The notes below the pieces were generated by a model. That model saw only the letters and a program-made list of their open reading frames with translations. It searched no databases and was not told the DNA's origin. DNA of 35,544 nucleotides from an uncultured Eubacteriales bacterium (GTDB taxonomy: Bacteria; Bacillota; Clostridia; Christensenellales; Aristaeellaceae). The position numbers were made by a program, and so were the translations under genes. Where the stretch lies: contig CACZOT010000018.1 of the NCBI GenBank assembly GCA_902782795.1, positions 1 through 35,544 on the forward strand, in the 5' to 3' direction. Every line of letters starts with the position of its first letter. Within the stretch, counting starts at the first letter, position 1. Of this stretch, positions 7,809-14,985 are shown in pieces.

Positions 7809-8075
7809 GGGAGCTGCGGCGGGGCTCTGCCCCGCGCCCTGCTTAAGGGGCCAAGGACCCTTTAGAATCCCATATTGGGGGATATCTGTAATACATAAAC
7901 AAAGCAGTTCTCTCGAAAAGAAACGGGCTCCAGTACCCTTGCGCAAGGATACCGGAGCCTTTTCCTATACTATTCCCCAACTGAGGGGTCCAGGGGGAAT
8001 CATTCCCCCTGCCGGGGTGCAGGGGCAGAGCCCCTGCCAGCGGTCCGTGGGAAAGAATCCCCTGGCGCCCTCGGC
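7809..8075. repeat. Composite intergenic repeat, copy 2 (inverted relative to copy 1)
   Basis: The 281-bp gap between two convergent genes contains no gene. It has GGGGCTCTGCCCC (7828-7840), a degenerate CTTAAGGG...CCCTTTAG palindrome, ATTGGGGGAT, the shared terminator hairpin (7926-7959), the GGGGGAATNATTCCCCC wing and GCAGGGGCAGAGCCCCTGC. The segment 7809-8018 matches the reverse complement of 1573-1778 with many identical blocks. The sulfatase stop abuts one end and the AraC-regulator stop the other. Confidence 0.8.
7926..7963. terminator. Bidirectional terminator between sulfatase and AraC regulator
   Basis: GGCTCC...CCTT pairs with AAGG...GGAGCC around a GCGC loop (7926-7959). It is followed by TTTT on the plus strand and by GTTTCTTTT on the minus strand, serving both convergent genes. 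The stem sequence is a variant of the hairpins at 1625-1662 and 34979-35016. Confidence 0.7.
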
Positions 8076-8076
8076 G

Positions 8077-10263
8077 TCACACTCCGCGCTCGCGGTACTC
8101 CTGGGGCGTAACGCCCTCGGCCTGCTTGAACTTGCGGGAGAAGCTGGCGGCGTCCAGGTACCCGACGGCGAGGGCGATCTCCTTGACGCGCTGATCGCTT
8201 TCGGCGAGGAGCTTCTTGGCATAGAGGATGCGCAAGCTGGAAACGTACTGGAGAAAGCTCATGCCGGTGGCCTTGCGGACGGCGGAAGTCACGCTGCGGG
8301 CGGAGAGGCCGAAGGTATCGGCGACGTGTTCCAGGGACATATCCGGGTCGGTGAAGCGCTCGCGGATGTACGTGAGGATGCGCTTCTCCCGCGCGGTCTC
8401 CTTCTGCTGGCGCGGGGCGTAGGCGGTGACGGCGTCGGCGAGGGCGGAGCGCATGATGTTGCAATACTGGTCCAGCGGCGTGCCGGAAAAGCTGTGCAGA
8501 GGGCTGTCCGCACCGATGCCGGGCAGGTTCATCTCCTCCAGGAGCTCGGAAAACATGCCGTGGAGGAAGAGCCGCCAGGTCAGGGCCAGGGTAGGGTTGG
8601 AGGAATACTCCCGTGCGGCTACGCACATGCCGTCGAAGATGGCGATGGCGTCGGCGCGGCGGCCGTCCAGCGCGGCCTCGATGAGCTGGGCGCGCTCCTG
8701 CACGGGGATGAGCGCGCTGGCGATCTCCCGCTGCATGCGCGCGCCGTAGAGGATGACCTGTTGCGCGTCGTCCTCGCGCAGGGCGACCGCGGCCTCGATC
8801 ATGGAATTGCCCAGGTCCGAGAGGTTCGCGGAAATGCTGCCCACGCCCGCGCGCAGGCCCGGCGCTCCCGCCTCCTGCGCCTGTCGGAGGATCTCCCCGG
8901 CGACGCGGCGCACCCTCGCCTCCTGCTCCTCCGGCGGCGGCACCATCATGTTGACGACCAGCGCGTATTCCTCCTCCGGCGCCATCTCCAGCGGATAGAG
9001 CGCGCACTTTTCGAGGCGGATCTCGTCCAGCGCCGCGCGCACCGCCGCGCCGGGCGCTCCTCCTGCGTTTTCACAGACCACGACGAAATACCCGTCGTGC
9101 GGAAAGGAGATGCCCGCGCCCGCGAGCACGGAGCGCAGAGAGGCCGTGTGGCTGTAGCCGTTCATGAGCAATTCCACCAGCACCGGCCCGCGGATGAGGC
9201 TCTGCATGCGCTGGGCGTCGTCGCGCAAGAAGGCGTTCTGGTCGGAAAGGCGCGCGTACTGGCTGCGGATGCCGGCGAAGATATCGTCGTCTCGGGCGTC
9301 GATATCGGAGGCGAGCTCGCGCAAGGGCCGGAAGAAGGCCCGCCCCACCAGCACCGCCGCCGTCACGACCACAAGAAACAGCGCCGCGCACACGCCCAAA
9401 TACCGCGCCACCGCGGCGTTCAGCCCGGCGTACAGCGCGCTCTCCGGAATGGCGGCGAGGTAGTAATACCCGTTGGTCTGAGAGATCAGGCGCAGGAAAA
9501 GATAGCCCTCGCCCTCCACACGGGCGGAGAGCATGCCCGTGCCGCGCGCGGAGAGGAGCCTCTCGCGCAATCCCGAGGAGGCGGCGGTATGGTCGCTGAC
9601 GTAGATCTGGCGCATCATGGAATCCAGGATGCAGTAAAAGCCGGGCGTCTCGCCCATGCAATCGGCGAAGAGATCCGCGAAGGCCGCGCCGTCCATGAAG
9701 AAGGCCAGGCAGCCCATCTGCTTTTCCGCCAGCTCCGGCGCGGGGTAGATATAGACGAAGGTATCGCTCGTCTCCTGGGTCTGCCAACTGCGGCGCATCT
9801 GCAGGAACATGGGGCTCTTGGCGCCGTTCATATTGGTATAGAAGGCGCTCATGTTCAGATCCACCGTCTGCCGCTGGCGCAGGAATTCCCCGTAGGGCAC
9901 CACGCCAGACGAGGTGACGATCTCGCTCCCGCAGCGCAGCATGAAGACGATCTCCCCGGCGGAGGGATAGTTCTCCTCGTAGGTGCGCAGCTGGCCGGAG
10001 ATGCGGTCCTCGCCCGTTTCGGCGAAGGCCTCGATCATATCGGCGTTCTGGGAAAAGTGCAGCCCGACGGACTCCACGCGGCTGAAAAGGAGATCCGCCT
10101 GGGAACGCACGTATCCCAGGCTCTCCAGGGCCCTCTGGCGCACGTCCGCGCGGCCGCTGAGTGCGTAGCGGGAGAGCAGCAGCGCCACGCACACCAGCAT
10201 CGGCAGCGCCGCCGTGAAGATATAGCTGAGCAGATGCCTCTTTTCCGTGCGGCTCAGGCGCAA
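8077..10263 (-). CDS. Membrane-anchored AraC-family transcriptional regulator
   Basis: A 728-residue one-component sensor-regulator. It has a first membrane helix (about 10-32), an extracytoplasmic sensor of roughly 250 residues, a second helix (about 288-310) followed by FRPLREL, a mid-region resembling the degenerate GGDEF-like segment of YesN-type proteins, and two C-terminal helix-turn-helices (628-728) with MSLEHVADTFGLSARSVT and VKEIALAVGYLDAASFSRKF. The frame is open upstream to ATGs at 10368 and 10389, but a consensus promoter at 10300-10328 lies inside that extension, so I place the start at TTG 10263, preceded by AGGGGGAGGGG. It is divergent from the ABC operon at 10556 and most likely controls it in response to an extracellular sugar. 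Confidence 0.9.
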   Translation of the reverse strand: MRLSRTEKRHLLSYIFTAALPMLVCVALLLSRYALSGRADVRQRALESLGYVRSQADLLFSRVESVGLHFSQNADMIEAFAETGEDRISGQLRTYEENYPSAGEIVFMLRCGSEIVTSSGVVPYGEFLRQRQTVDLNMSAFYTNMNGAKSPMFLQMRRSWQTQETSDTFVYIYPAPELAEKQMGCLAFFMDGAAFADLFADCMGETPGFYCILDSMMRQIYVSDHTAASSGLRERLLSARGTGMLSARVEGEGYLFLRLISQTNGYYYLAAIPESALYAGLNAAVARYLGVCAALFLVVVTAAVLVGRAFFRPLRELASDIDARDDDIFAGIRSQYARLSDQNAFLRDDAQRMQSLIRGPVLVELLMNGYSHTASLRSVLAGAGISFPHDGYFVVVCENAGGAPGAAVRAALDEIRLEKCALYPLEMAPEEEYALVVNMMVPPPEEQEARVRRVAGEILRQAQEAGAPGLRAGVGSISANLSDLGNSMIEAAVALREDDAQQVILYGARMQREIASALIPVQERAQLIEAALDGRRADAIAIFDGMCVAAREYSSNPTLALTWRLFLHGMFSELLEEMNLPGIGADSPLHSFSGTPLDQYCNIMRSALADAVTAYAPRQQKETAREKRILTYIRERFTDPDMSLEHVADTFGLSARSVTSAVRKATGMSFLQYVSSLRILYAKKLLAESDQRVKEIALAVGYLDAASFSRKFKQAEGVTPQEYRERGV

Positions 10264-10299
10264 CTTCCCCTCCCCCTTTTCTTTGGCGGTCTGACTTTC

Positions 10300-10328
10300 A
10301 GTATACGGCGGGAAGGGCGGCTTGTCAA
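10300..10328 (-). promoter_or_regulatory. Promoter of the AraC regulator; fixes its start
   Basis: TTGACA (10328-10323), exactly 17 bp and TATACT (10305-10300) on the minus strand. The predicted transcript starts near 10293, downstream of the two upstream ATGs in the same frame, leaving a leader of about 30 nt before TTG 10263. Confidence 0.75.
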
Positions 10329-10380
10329 TCCAGAGGGATGAGCGATCTGTTTTTACCGCCGGTTTCATCTGATTGTGCAC

Positions 10381-10471
10381 CTTTTCCATATCGATTTGGA
10401 GTCTTTTCCCAATTTTGGGAGATTTGTTAGGAATTGCATCTCTTTTTTCCGGTTTGACATATTGCTTTTCC
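10381..10471 (+). promoter_or_regulatory. CTTTTCC repeats upstream of the first ABC operon, possible operator
   Basis: CTTTTCC occurs at 10381-10387, 10403-10409 (22 bp apart) and again at 10465-10471. A 22-bp phase puts two half-sites on one DNA face, as AraC-type proteins prefer. The motif is short and the pair lies about 75 bp from the proposed -10, so this is tentative. Confidence 0.3.
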
Positions 10472-10490
10472 CCTCCGGAAGGGCTATCTT
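10462..10490 (+). promoter_or_regulatory. Candidate promoter of the first ABC operon
   Basis: TTGCTT (10462-10467), 17 bp and TATCTT (10485-10490), about 65 bp before the ATG at 10556. The weak -10 would fit an activated promoter. TTGAAAGCGGT at 10489-10499 matches the first eleven positions of the catabolite-responsive element consensus but not its end. Confidence 0.45.
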
Positions 10491-10555
10491 GAAAGCGGTG
10501 AGGAGAGGTCTCTCTCCGCGCCGGGATCCATCATCACTAGAAGGAGGATCATCCC

Positions 10556-12115
10556 ATGAAACGCAAGCTTCTCGTGTTCCTGCTCGTTTTGACGATGCTC
10601 GTCAGCGCGAGCTCCGCGCTCGCGGCCGCTTCGATCGACTACCCCGTCGAGAACGGCCACACGCTCTCGATCTGGGCGCCGCTCAACAGCGCCGCGGCGA
10701 AGAAGATCACCTCGTACAACGAGAACGAATCCTTCATCTTCGCCCAGGAGTACACCGGCATCTCCCTGGAATTCGTGCATCCGGCCATCGGCCAGGAGAC
10801 CGAATCCTTCAACCTGATGATCGCCTCTGAAGAATACACCGACATGGTCACCGTCTGGAACCCGATGTATCCCGGCGGCAACGTCGCGGCAGTCGAAGAC
10901 GGCGTGTTCATCGACCTGACCGACAAGCTGGACGAGTATTCCCCCGCCTTCGCCGAGATCCTCGCCACCAACACGGAGTACTGGCGCGAGATCTCCACGC
11001 CGGACGGCCGCATCCTCGCCTACACCGGCTACAAGAATTCCACCGATAAGCAGGAGGGCTCCTACAACCGCCTGCAGGTTCGCGCCGACTGGCTCGAGGA
11101 GAGCGGCCTGGGCATTCTGCGCACCATCGCCGATTACGAAGCCTTCTTCCAGTGGATCCTGGATAATAAGGAAGGCGTCATCCCGCTGGCCATCGAGGGC
11201 GACGGCTTCGACGCCACCCTCGCGATCGCCTTCGAGCTCTACGAGGCCAACTACTCCCTGCGCGACGGCGCTCTCTACGCCTCCCGCTACGACCCGGCCC
11301 TCAAGGATTACCTTGAGATGATGCACCGCTGGTACGAGAAGGGCTACCTCTCCAAGGATTTCGTGTCCGTCGACCGCCAGAACGCCTTTGAGACCGGCGC
11401 GGCCGCCATGTTCTCCTACACCAGCGTCGATACCTACACCCGCTGCGCCTCCCTGGGCATCCCGGTCGAGAACCTGCCCTACCTCCGCCAGGAGGAAGGC
11501 CAGCAGCTGCACGGCTTCTACGCCATCTGGCCGAACAACACCGTCTACACCACCATCACCACCAAGTGTGAGTATCCGGAAGAGGCCATGGAGTTCATCG
11601 ACTTCGGCTACACCGAGTTCGGCGCCAACGTCTACAACTTCGGCTATCCGGAGCGCGCCTGGGTCTACGGCGAGGACGGCAAGCCCCAGTACACCGATTA
11701 CATGCTCCACAATCCGGACTACGCCAACATCAACGATTCCACCCACATCCTCAAGCTGCACAGCGGCGGCATCGCCCGCATGAGGTATTCCGACGCCGTC
11801 ACCATCCCGGACAACGTGCTCGATCCGGGCTGCCTGACCTACCGCCTCCAGTGGATGGACGACCCGAACTACGATATCGACTACTGCATCCCGTCCCTGG
11901 TCTACACCACCGAGGACAACGACCGCCACGCCTCCCTGTGGACCGATATCAAGACCTACTCCGACGAGATGATCCTCAAGTTCATCACCGGCGCGGAGTC
12001 CCTCGACAACTTTGACAACTACCTGGCCACCCTCAAGAGCATGGGCATCGAGGAGTGCCTGGAGATCTCCCAGCGCACTTATGACGCCTTCATGCAGAAG
12101 ACTCCCGCCAAGTAA
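10556..12115 (+). CDS. Extracellular solute-binding protein of an LplA/YtcQ-type sugar ABC importer
   Basis: A 519-residue secreted binding protein. The N-terminus MKRKLLVFLLVLTMLVSASS plus ALAAAS is a Sec signal peptide with a type I cleavage site (ALA-A). There is no cysteine near it, so no lipobox, unlike most binding proteins of Gram-positive bacteria. The mature part has the expected mixed composition rich in Tyr, Asp and Trp. It is followed by a hairpin (12138-12180) and then two permease genes. The ATG has AAGGAGG upstream. The ligand is unknown, probably an oligosaccharide. Codon use is strongly biased to C-ending codons, consistent with high expression. Confidence 0.9.
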   Translation: MKRKLLVFLLVLTMLVSASSALAAASIDYPVENGHTLSIWAPLNSAAAKKITSYNENESFIFAQEYTGISLEFVHPAIGQETESFNLMIASEEYTDMVTVWNPMYPGGNVAAVEDGVFIDLTDKLDEYSPAFAEILATNTEYWREISTPDGRILAYTGYKNSTDKQEGSYNRLQVRADWLEESGLGILRTIADYEAFFQWILDNKEGVIPLAIEGDGFDATLAIAFELYEANYSLRDGALYASRYDPALKDYLEMMHRWYEKGYLSKDFVSVDRQNAFETGAAAMFSYTSVDTYTRCASLGIPVENLPYLRQEEGQQLHGFYAIWPNNTVYTTITTKCEYPEEAMEFIDFGYTEFGANVYNFGYPERAWVYGEDGKPQYTDYMLHNPDYANINDSTHILKLHSGGIARMRYSDAVTIPDNVLDPGCLTYRLQWMDDPNYDIDYCIPSLVYTTEDNDRHASLWTDIKTYSDEMILKFITGAESLDNFDNYLATLKSMGIEECLEISQRTYDAFMQKTPAK

Positions 12116-12137
12116 AGCGTTTTCCGGGTATCCCAAG

Positions 12138-12180
12138 CTCCATCGGGCGGCTCCGGCCGCCCGATGGAGACGTATTTTTC
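12138..12180 (+). terminator. Intercistronic hairpin after the first binding-protein gene
   Basis: A perfect 13-bp stem, CTCCATCGGGCGG with CCGCCCGATGGAG, encloses a 6-nt loop and is followed by ACGTATTTTT. It stands between the binding protein and the permeases, so it probably terminates part of the transcripts and protects the upstream message. Confidence 0.75.
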
Positions 12181-12201
12181 CGCATAGCGAGGTGAACCGA
12201 A

Positions 12202-13140
12202 ATGGCGCAGCCGTCCGCGGCCCTGAAAAAGAGCTTCCCCCGGAGACTGGCGCGCAACTACCGGCAAAACCCCTACATCTATTGGATGGCCCTGCCGGTG
12301 GTGCTGTATTATCTCCTGTTCCATTATCTGCCCATGTTCGGGATCGTGATCGCGTTCCAGAACTTCCGCCCGGCGCGCGGCGTTTTCGGCAGCCAGTGGG
12401 TCGGCATGCAGAATTTCCAGGACTTTTTCCGCAGCCCCTTCGCGCCTCGCCTGATCCGCAACACCATCCTCATCAACGTCTATTCCATCCTCTGGGGCTT
12501 CCCCGCCCCGATCCTCCTGGCGCTGATGCTCAACGAGGTGCGCGCCAGCGCCTATAAGCGCGTGATCCAGACCGTCAGCTACATGCCGCACTTCATCTCC
12601 CTTGTGGTCATCTGCGGCATGATCAAGGAGTTTTCCCTGATCAACGGCCTGTTCAACGATGTGCGCGCCTTCTTCGGCCTGGAGCGCGTCGGCATCCTCA
12701 GCGAGGCCAAGATGTTCCGCACGGTGTACATCGCCAGCGGCATCTGGCAGCAGATCGGCTGGGGCTCCATCATCTACCTGGCGACGCTCGCGGGCGCCGA
12801 TCCCAACCTTTACGAGGCGGCCGTCATCGACGGCGCGAACCGCTTCCAGCGCATCATCCATGTGACGCTGCCGGTGCTCGTGCCGCTGATCGTGATGCAG
12901 TTCATCCTGCGCATGGGCCAGATGATGAACGTCGGCTCGGAGAAAATCATCCTTTTGTACACGCCCCTCACCTACGAGACGGGCGACGTCATCTCCTCCT
13001 ACGTCTACCGTCGCGGCCTCCAGGAGACGAAGTACTCTCTGGGCACGGCCATCGGCCTGTTCAACTCTCTCATCAACATGTGCCTGGTGGTGGGGACGAA
13101 CGCCCTCTCCCGCAAGGTGCTGGATGAGAGCCTGTGGTAG
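12202..13140 (+). CDS. Sugar ABC transporter permease, LplB type
   Basis: A 312-residue inner-membrane permease with six predicted helices. Its N-terminal part NPYIYWMALPVVLYYLLFHY and IVIAFQNFRP is typical of the LplB subfamily. The cytoplasmic EAA loop that contacts the ATPase is EAAVIDGANRFQRIIHVTLP near residues 210-230. It pairs with the next gene to form the translocation channel. GAGGTG precedes the ATG. No ATPase is encoded in the operon. Confidence 0.93.
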   Translation: MAQPSAALKKSFPRRLARNYRQNPYIYWMALPVVLYYLLFHYLPMFGIVIAFQNFRPARGVFGSQWVGMQNFQDFFRSPFAPRLIRNTILINVYSILWGFPAPILLALMLNEVRASAYKRVIQTVSYMPHFISLVVICGMIKEFSLINGLFNDVRAFFGLERVGILSEAKMFRTVYIASGIWQQIGWGSIIYLATLAGADPNLYEAAVIDGANRFQRIIHVTLPVLVPLIVMQFILRMGQMMNVGSEKIILLYTPLTYETGDVISSYVYRRGLQETKYSLGTAIGLFNSLINMCLVVGTNALSRKVLDESLW

Positions 13141-13155
13141 AGGAGGCGAAACAAG

Positions 13156-14052
13156 ATGGTAGAAAACAAGTCCTTTGGCAGCAGGCTTTTTGATATTATC
13201 AATTATGCGCTCCTGGGCGTGGTCGCCCTGTTATGCCTGTATCCTCTCTGGCACGTGCTCATGGGCTCCTTCTCGGACCCCAAGGGCCTGACGCTTCATA
13301 CCGGCATCATGCTCTGGCCGGAAGGGTTCTCCCTGGCGGGGTACCAGATCGTGCTCTCCAACCCGAACATCCTCTCTGGCTACCTGAACACGCTCTTTTA
13401 CGTGGTGGTCGGCACCTGCGCCCGCATGGTCATGACGATTTTGGGCGCCTACGCCCTTTCGCGCTCGAACTTCCTGCTCAAGCGCGCGATGTCGGTGTTC
13501 GTGGTCGTCACCATGTATTTCGGCGGCGGCCTGATCGCCTCGTTCCTGGTGGTGACGAAGGTCTTCAATATGTACGATTCGCGCGCCGCGATCATCGTGC
13601 CCTCGCTGGTCTCCACCTGGAACATGATCATCCTCAAGACGGCCTTCCAGCGCGTGCCCGCCTCCCTGGAGGAATCCGCCCGGCTGGACGGCGCGAACGA
13701 CCTGGTCCTTCTGATCCGCATCATCCTGCCCGTGACCATGGCGACCCTCGCCGTCATCACCCTGTATTACGCGGTGGCGGAGTGGAACAGCTGGTTCACG
13801 GCCGTGGTCTACCTGCGCAGCCGGGAGAAGTTCCCCCTGCAACTCTTCCTGCGCGAGACGCTGATCTCCTATTCGACCAGTATGTCCGACGAAGTCACCG
13901 GCTCCATGGACGCGCCGGACATGGTGCTCTTCATCGAGGAGCTGGTGCGCTACGCGACCATCATCGTCGCCACCGTGCCGATCCTGTGCATCTACCCCTT
14001 CGCGCAGCGCTACTTCATCACCGGCGTGATGATGGGCTCGCTCAAGGAATAG
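13156..14052 (+). CDS. Carbohydrate ABC transporter permease, YtcP/MalG type
   Basis: A 298-residue inner-membrane permease, second subunit of the channel. It has the family opening LFDIINYALLGVVALLCLYP then WHVLMGSFSDP, an EAA loop in EESARLDGANDLVLLIRIIL near residues 172-191, and the characteristic C-terminal end FAQRYFITGVMMGSLKE. It starts 15 bases after the first permease gene with AGGAGG upstream of its ATG. Confidence 0.93.
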   Translation: MVENKSFGSRLFDIINYALLGVVALLCLYPLWHVLMGSFSDPKGLTLHTGIMLWPEGFSLAGYQIVLSNPNILSGYLNTLFYVVVGTCARMVMTILGAYALSRSNFLLKRAMSVFVVVTMYFGGGLIASFLVVTKVFNMYDSRAAIIVPSLVSTWNMIILKTAFQRVPASLEESARLDGANDLVLLIRIILPVTMATLAVITLYYAVAEWNSWFTAVVYLRSREKFPLQLFLRETLISYSTSMSDEVTGSMDAPDMVLFIEELVRYATIIVATVPILCIYPFAQRYFITGVMMGSLKE

Positions 14053-14091
14053 AGGCCCTATTTTCCCTATTTGGAAAGGAGTGTTCCGCCC

Positions 14092-14922
14092 ATGAAACTG
14101 CTTGGTCGCGAGGTGCCCCTGGGAATGTCTATCGGCGGCCATAAGCCCGAGGATATCAAGGGGTTCGTCGAGAACGGCTTCACCCATTTCGAGCTGGGCA
14201 TCCCCGCCCGCCTGCTCGGCGAGGAAGACCGCCTCGCCTTCCGCGGCCGCGAGGAGGAGCTCGTCGCGCCGCAGACGCCCATGAAGGACGCCATCGAGGC
14301 GGAAGGCCTGCGCGTCTGGAGCGTGCACCTGCCCTTCGGCTTCGGCTGGGATATCGCCCATTACGACGAGAAGGAGCGCGACGCCGCCGTCGCCTCCCTC
14401 AAAAAGGTCATCGACCTGACGAAGGAATGGCATCCGCGCATCTACGTGCTGCACGGCTGCCTGGAGCCCGTCGCGCCGGAGCAGCGGCCTGTGCGCGTCG
14501 CCCGCTCTATCCAGTCCATGCGCGAGCTGGACGCCTACGTACAGCCCTTCGGCGCGCGCATCGCCCTGGAGGACCTGCCCCGCTCCTGCTTGGCCAACTC
14601 CTCCATCGAGACCCGCGCCATGATGCTGGCCGCCGGCGTGCCGATCTGTTTCGACGTGAATCACCTGCTCGGCGACACCCACGCCGCCTTCCTCGAGGCC
14701 CTGGCCACGAACGTCGTCACCACGCACCTGTCCGATTACGACGGCGTGGATGAGCGCCACTGGCTCCCCGGCCAGGGCGTCGTGCCCTGGAAGGAGGTCT
14801 TCTTCGGCCTGCTGGACGCGGGCTATCGCGGCCCCTTCCTCTTCGAGCTGCGCACCGGAGAGAACGGTCCCTACCAGGCCCCGGAGGTGCTCGCCGCCTT
14901 CAAAAAGGCCCTCGGCATCTGA
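14092..14922 (+). CDS. Sugar phosphate isomerase/epimerase (xylose isomerase-like TIM barrel)
   Basis: A 276-residue cytoplasmic TIM-barrel protein of the AP-endonuclease-2/xylose-isomerase-like family. The usual divalent-metal site is recognisable as E160 (IALEDLP), D188 and H191 (CFDVNHL), H212 (TTHLSDYDG) and E252 (LFELR). It is the last gene of the importer operon, so it likely isomerises or epimerises the imported sugar; the exact reaction cannot be told. The ATG at 14092 has AAAGGAG upstream; a longer reading from 14071 lacks such a site. It ends just before a bidirectional terminator. Confidence 0.88.
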   Translation: MKLLGREVPLGMSIGGHKPEDIKGFVENGFTHFELGIPARLLGEEDRLAFRGREEELVAPQTPMKDAIEAEGLRVWSVHLPFGFGWDIAHYDEKERDAAVASLKKVIDLTKEWHPRIYVLHGCLEPVAPEQRPVRVARSIQSMRELDAYVQPFGARIALEDLPRSCLANSSIETRAMMLAAGVPICFDVNHLLGDTHAAFLEALATNVVTTHLSDYDGVDERHWLPGQGVVPWKEVFFGLLDAGYRGPFLFELRTGENGPYQAPEVLAAFKKALGI

Positions 14923-14934
14923 CGCCGGAACCGC

Positions 14935-14972
14935 AAAAACCGCCCGCCATCCTCGCGATGGCGGGCGGTTTT
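14935..14972. terminator. Bidirectional terminator between the two importer loci
   Basis: ACCGCCCGCCAT pairs with ATGGCGGGCGGT around a CCTCGCG loop. TTTT follows on the plus strand and TTTTT on the minus strand, ending both the isomerase transcript and the convergent ADP-ribosylglycohydrolase transcript. Confidence 0.9.
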
Positions 14973-14985
14973 GCGCAGGCTTTTC

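Noticed and set aside
7801..8076. Apparent coding sequence through repeat copy 2
   Set aside because: The frame continues into the antisense of the AraC regulator and translates palindromic repeat DNA; no start signal or protein family is evident.
10454..10459. TTGACA as the -35 of the first importer operon
   Set aside because: The nearest -10-like hexamer, TATCTT at 10485, is 25 bp away. TTGCTT at 10462 has the correct 17-bp spacing.
10489..10503. Catabolite-responsive element overlapping the first importer promoter
   Set aside because: Only the first eleven positions fit the consensus and the conserved final C/W do not, so I do not list it as a site.
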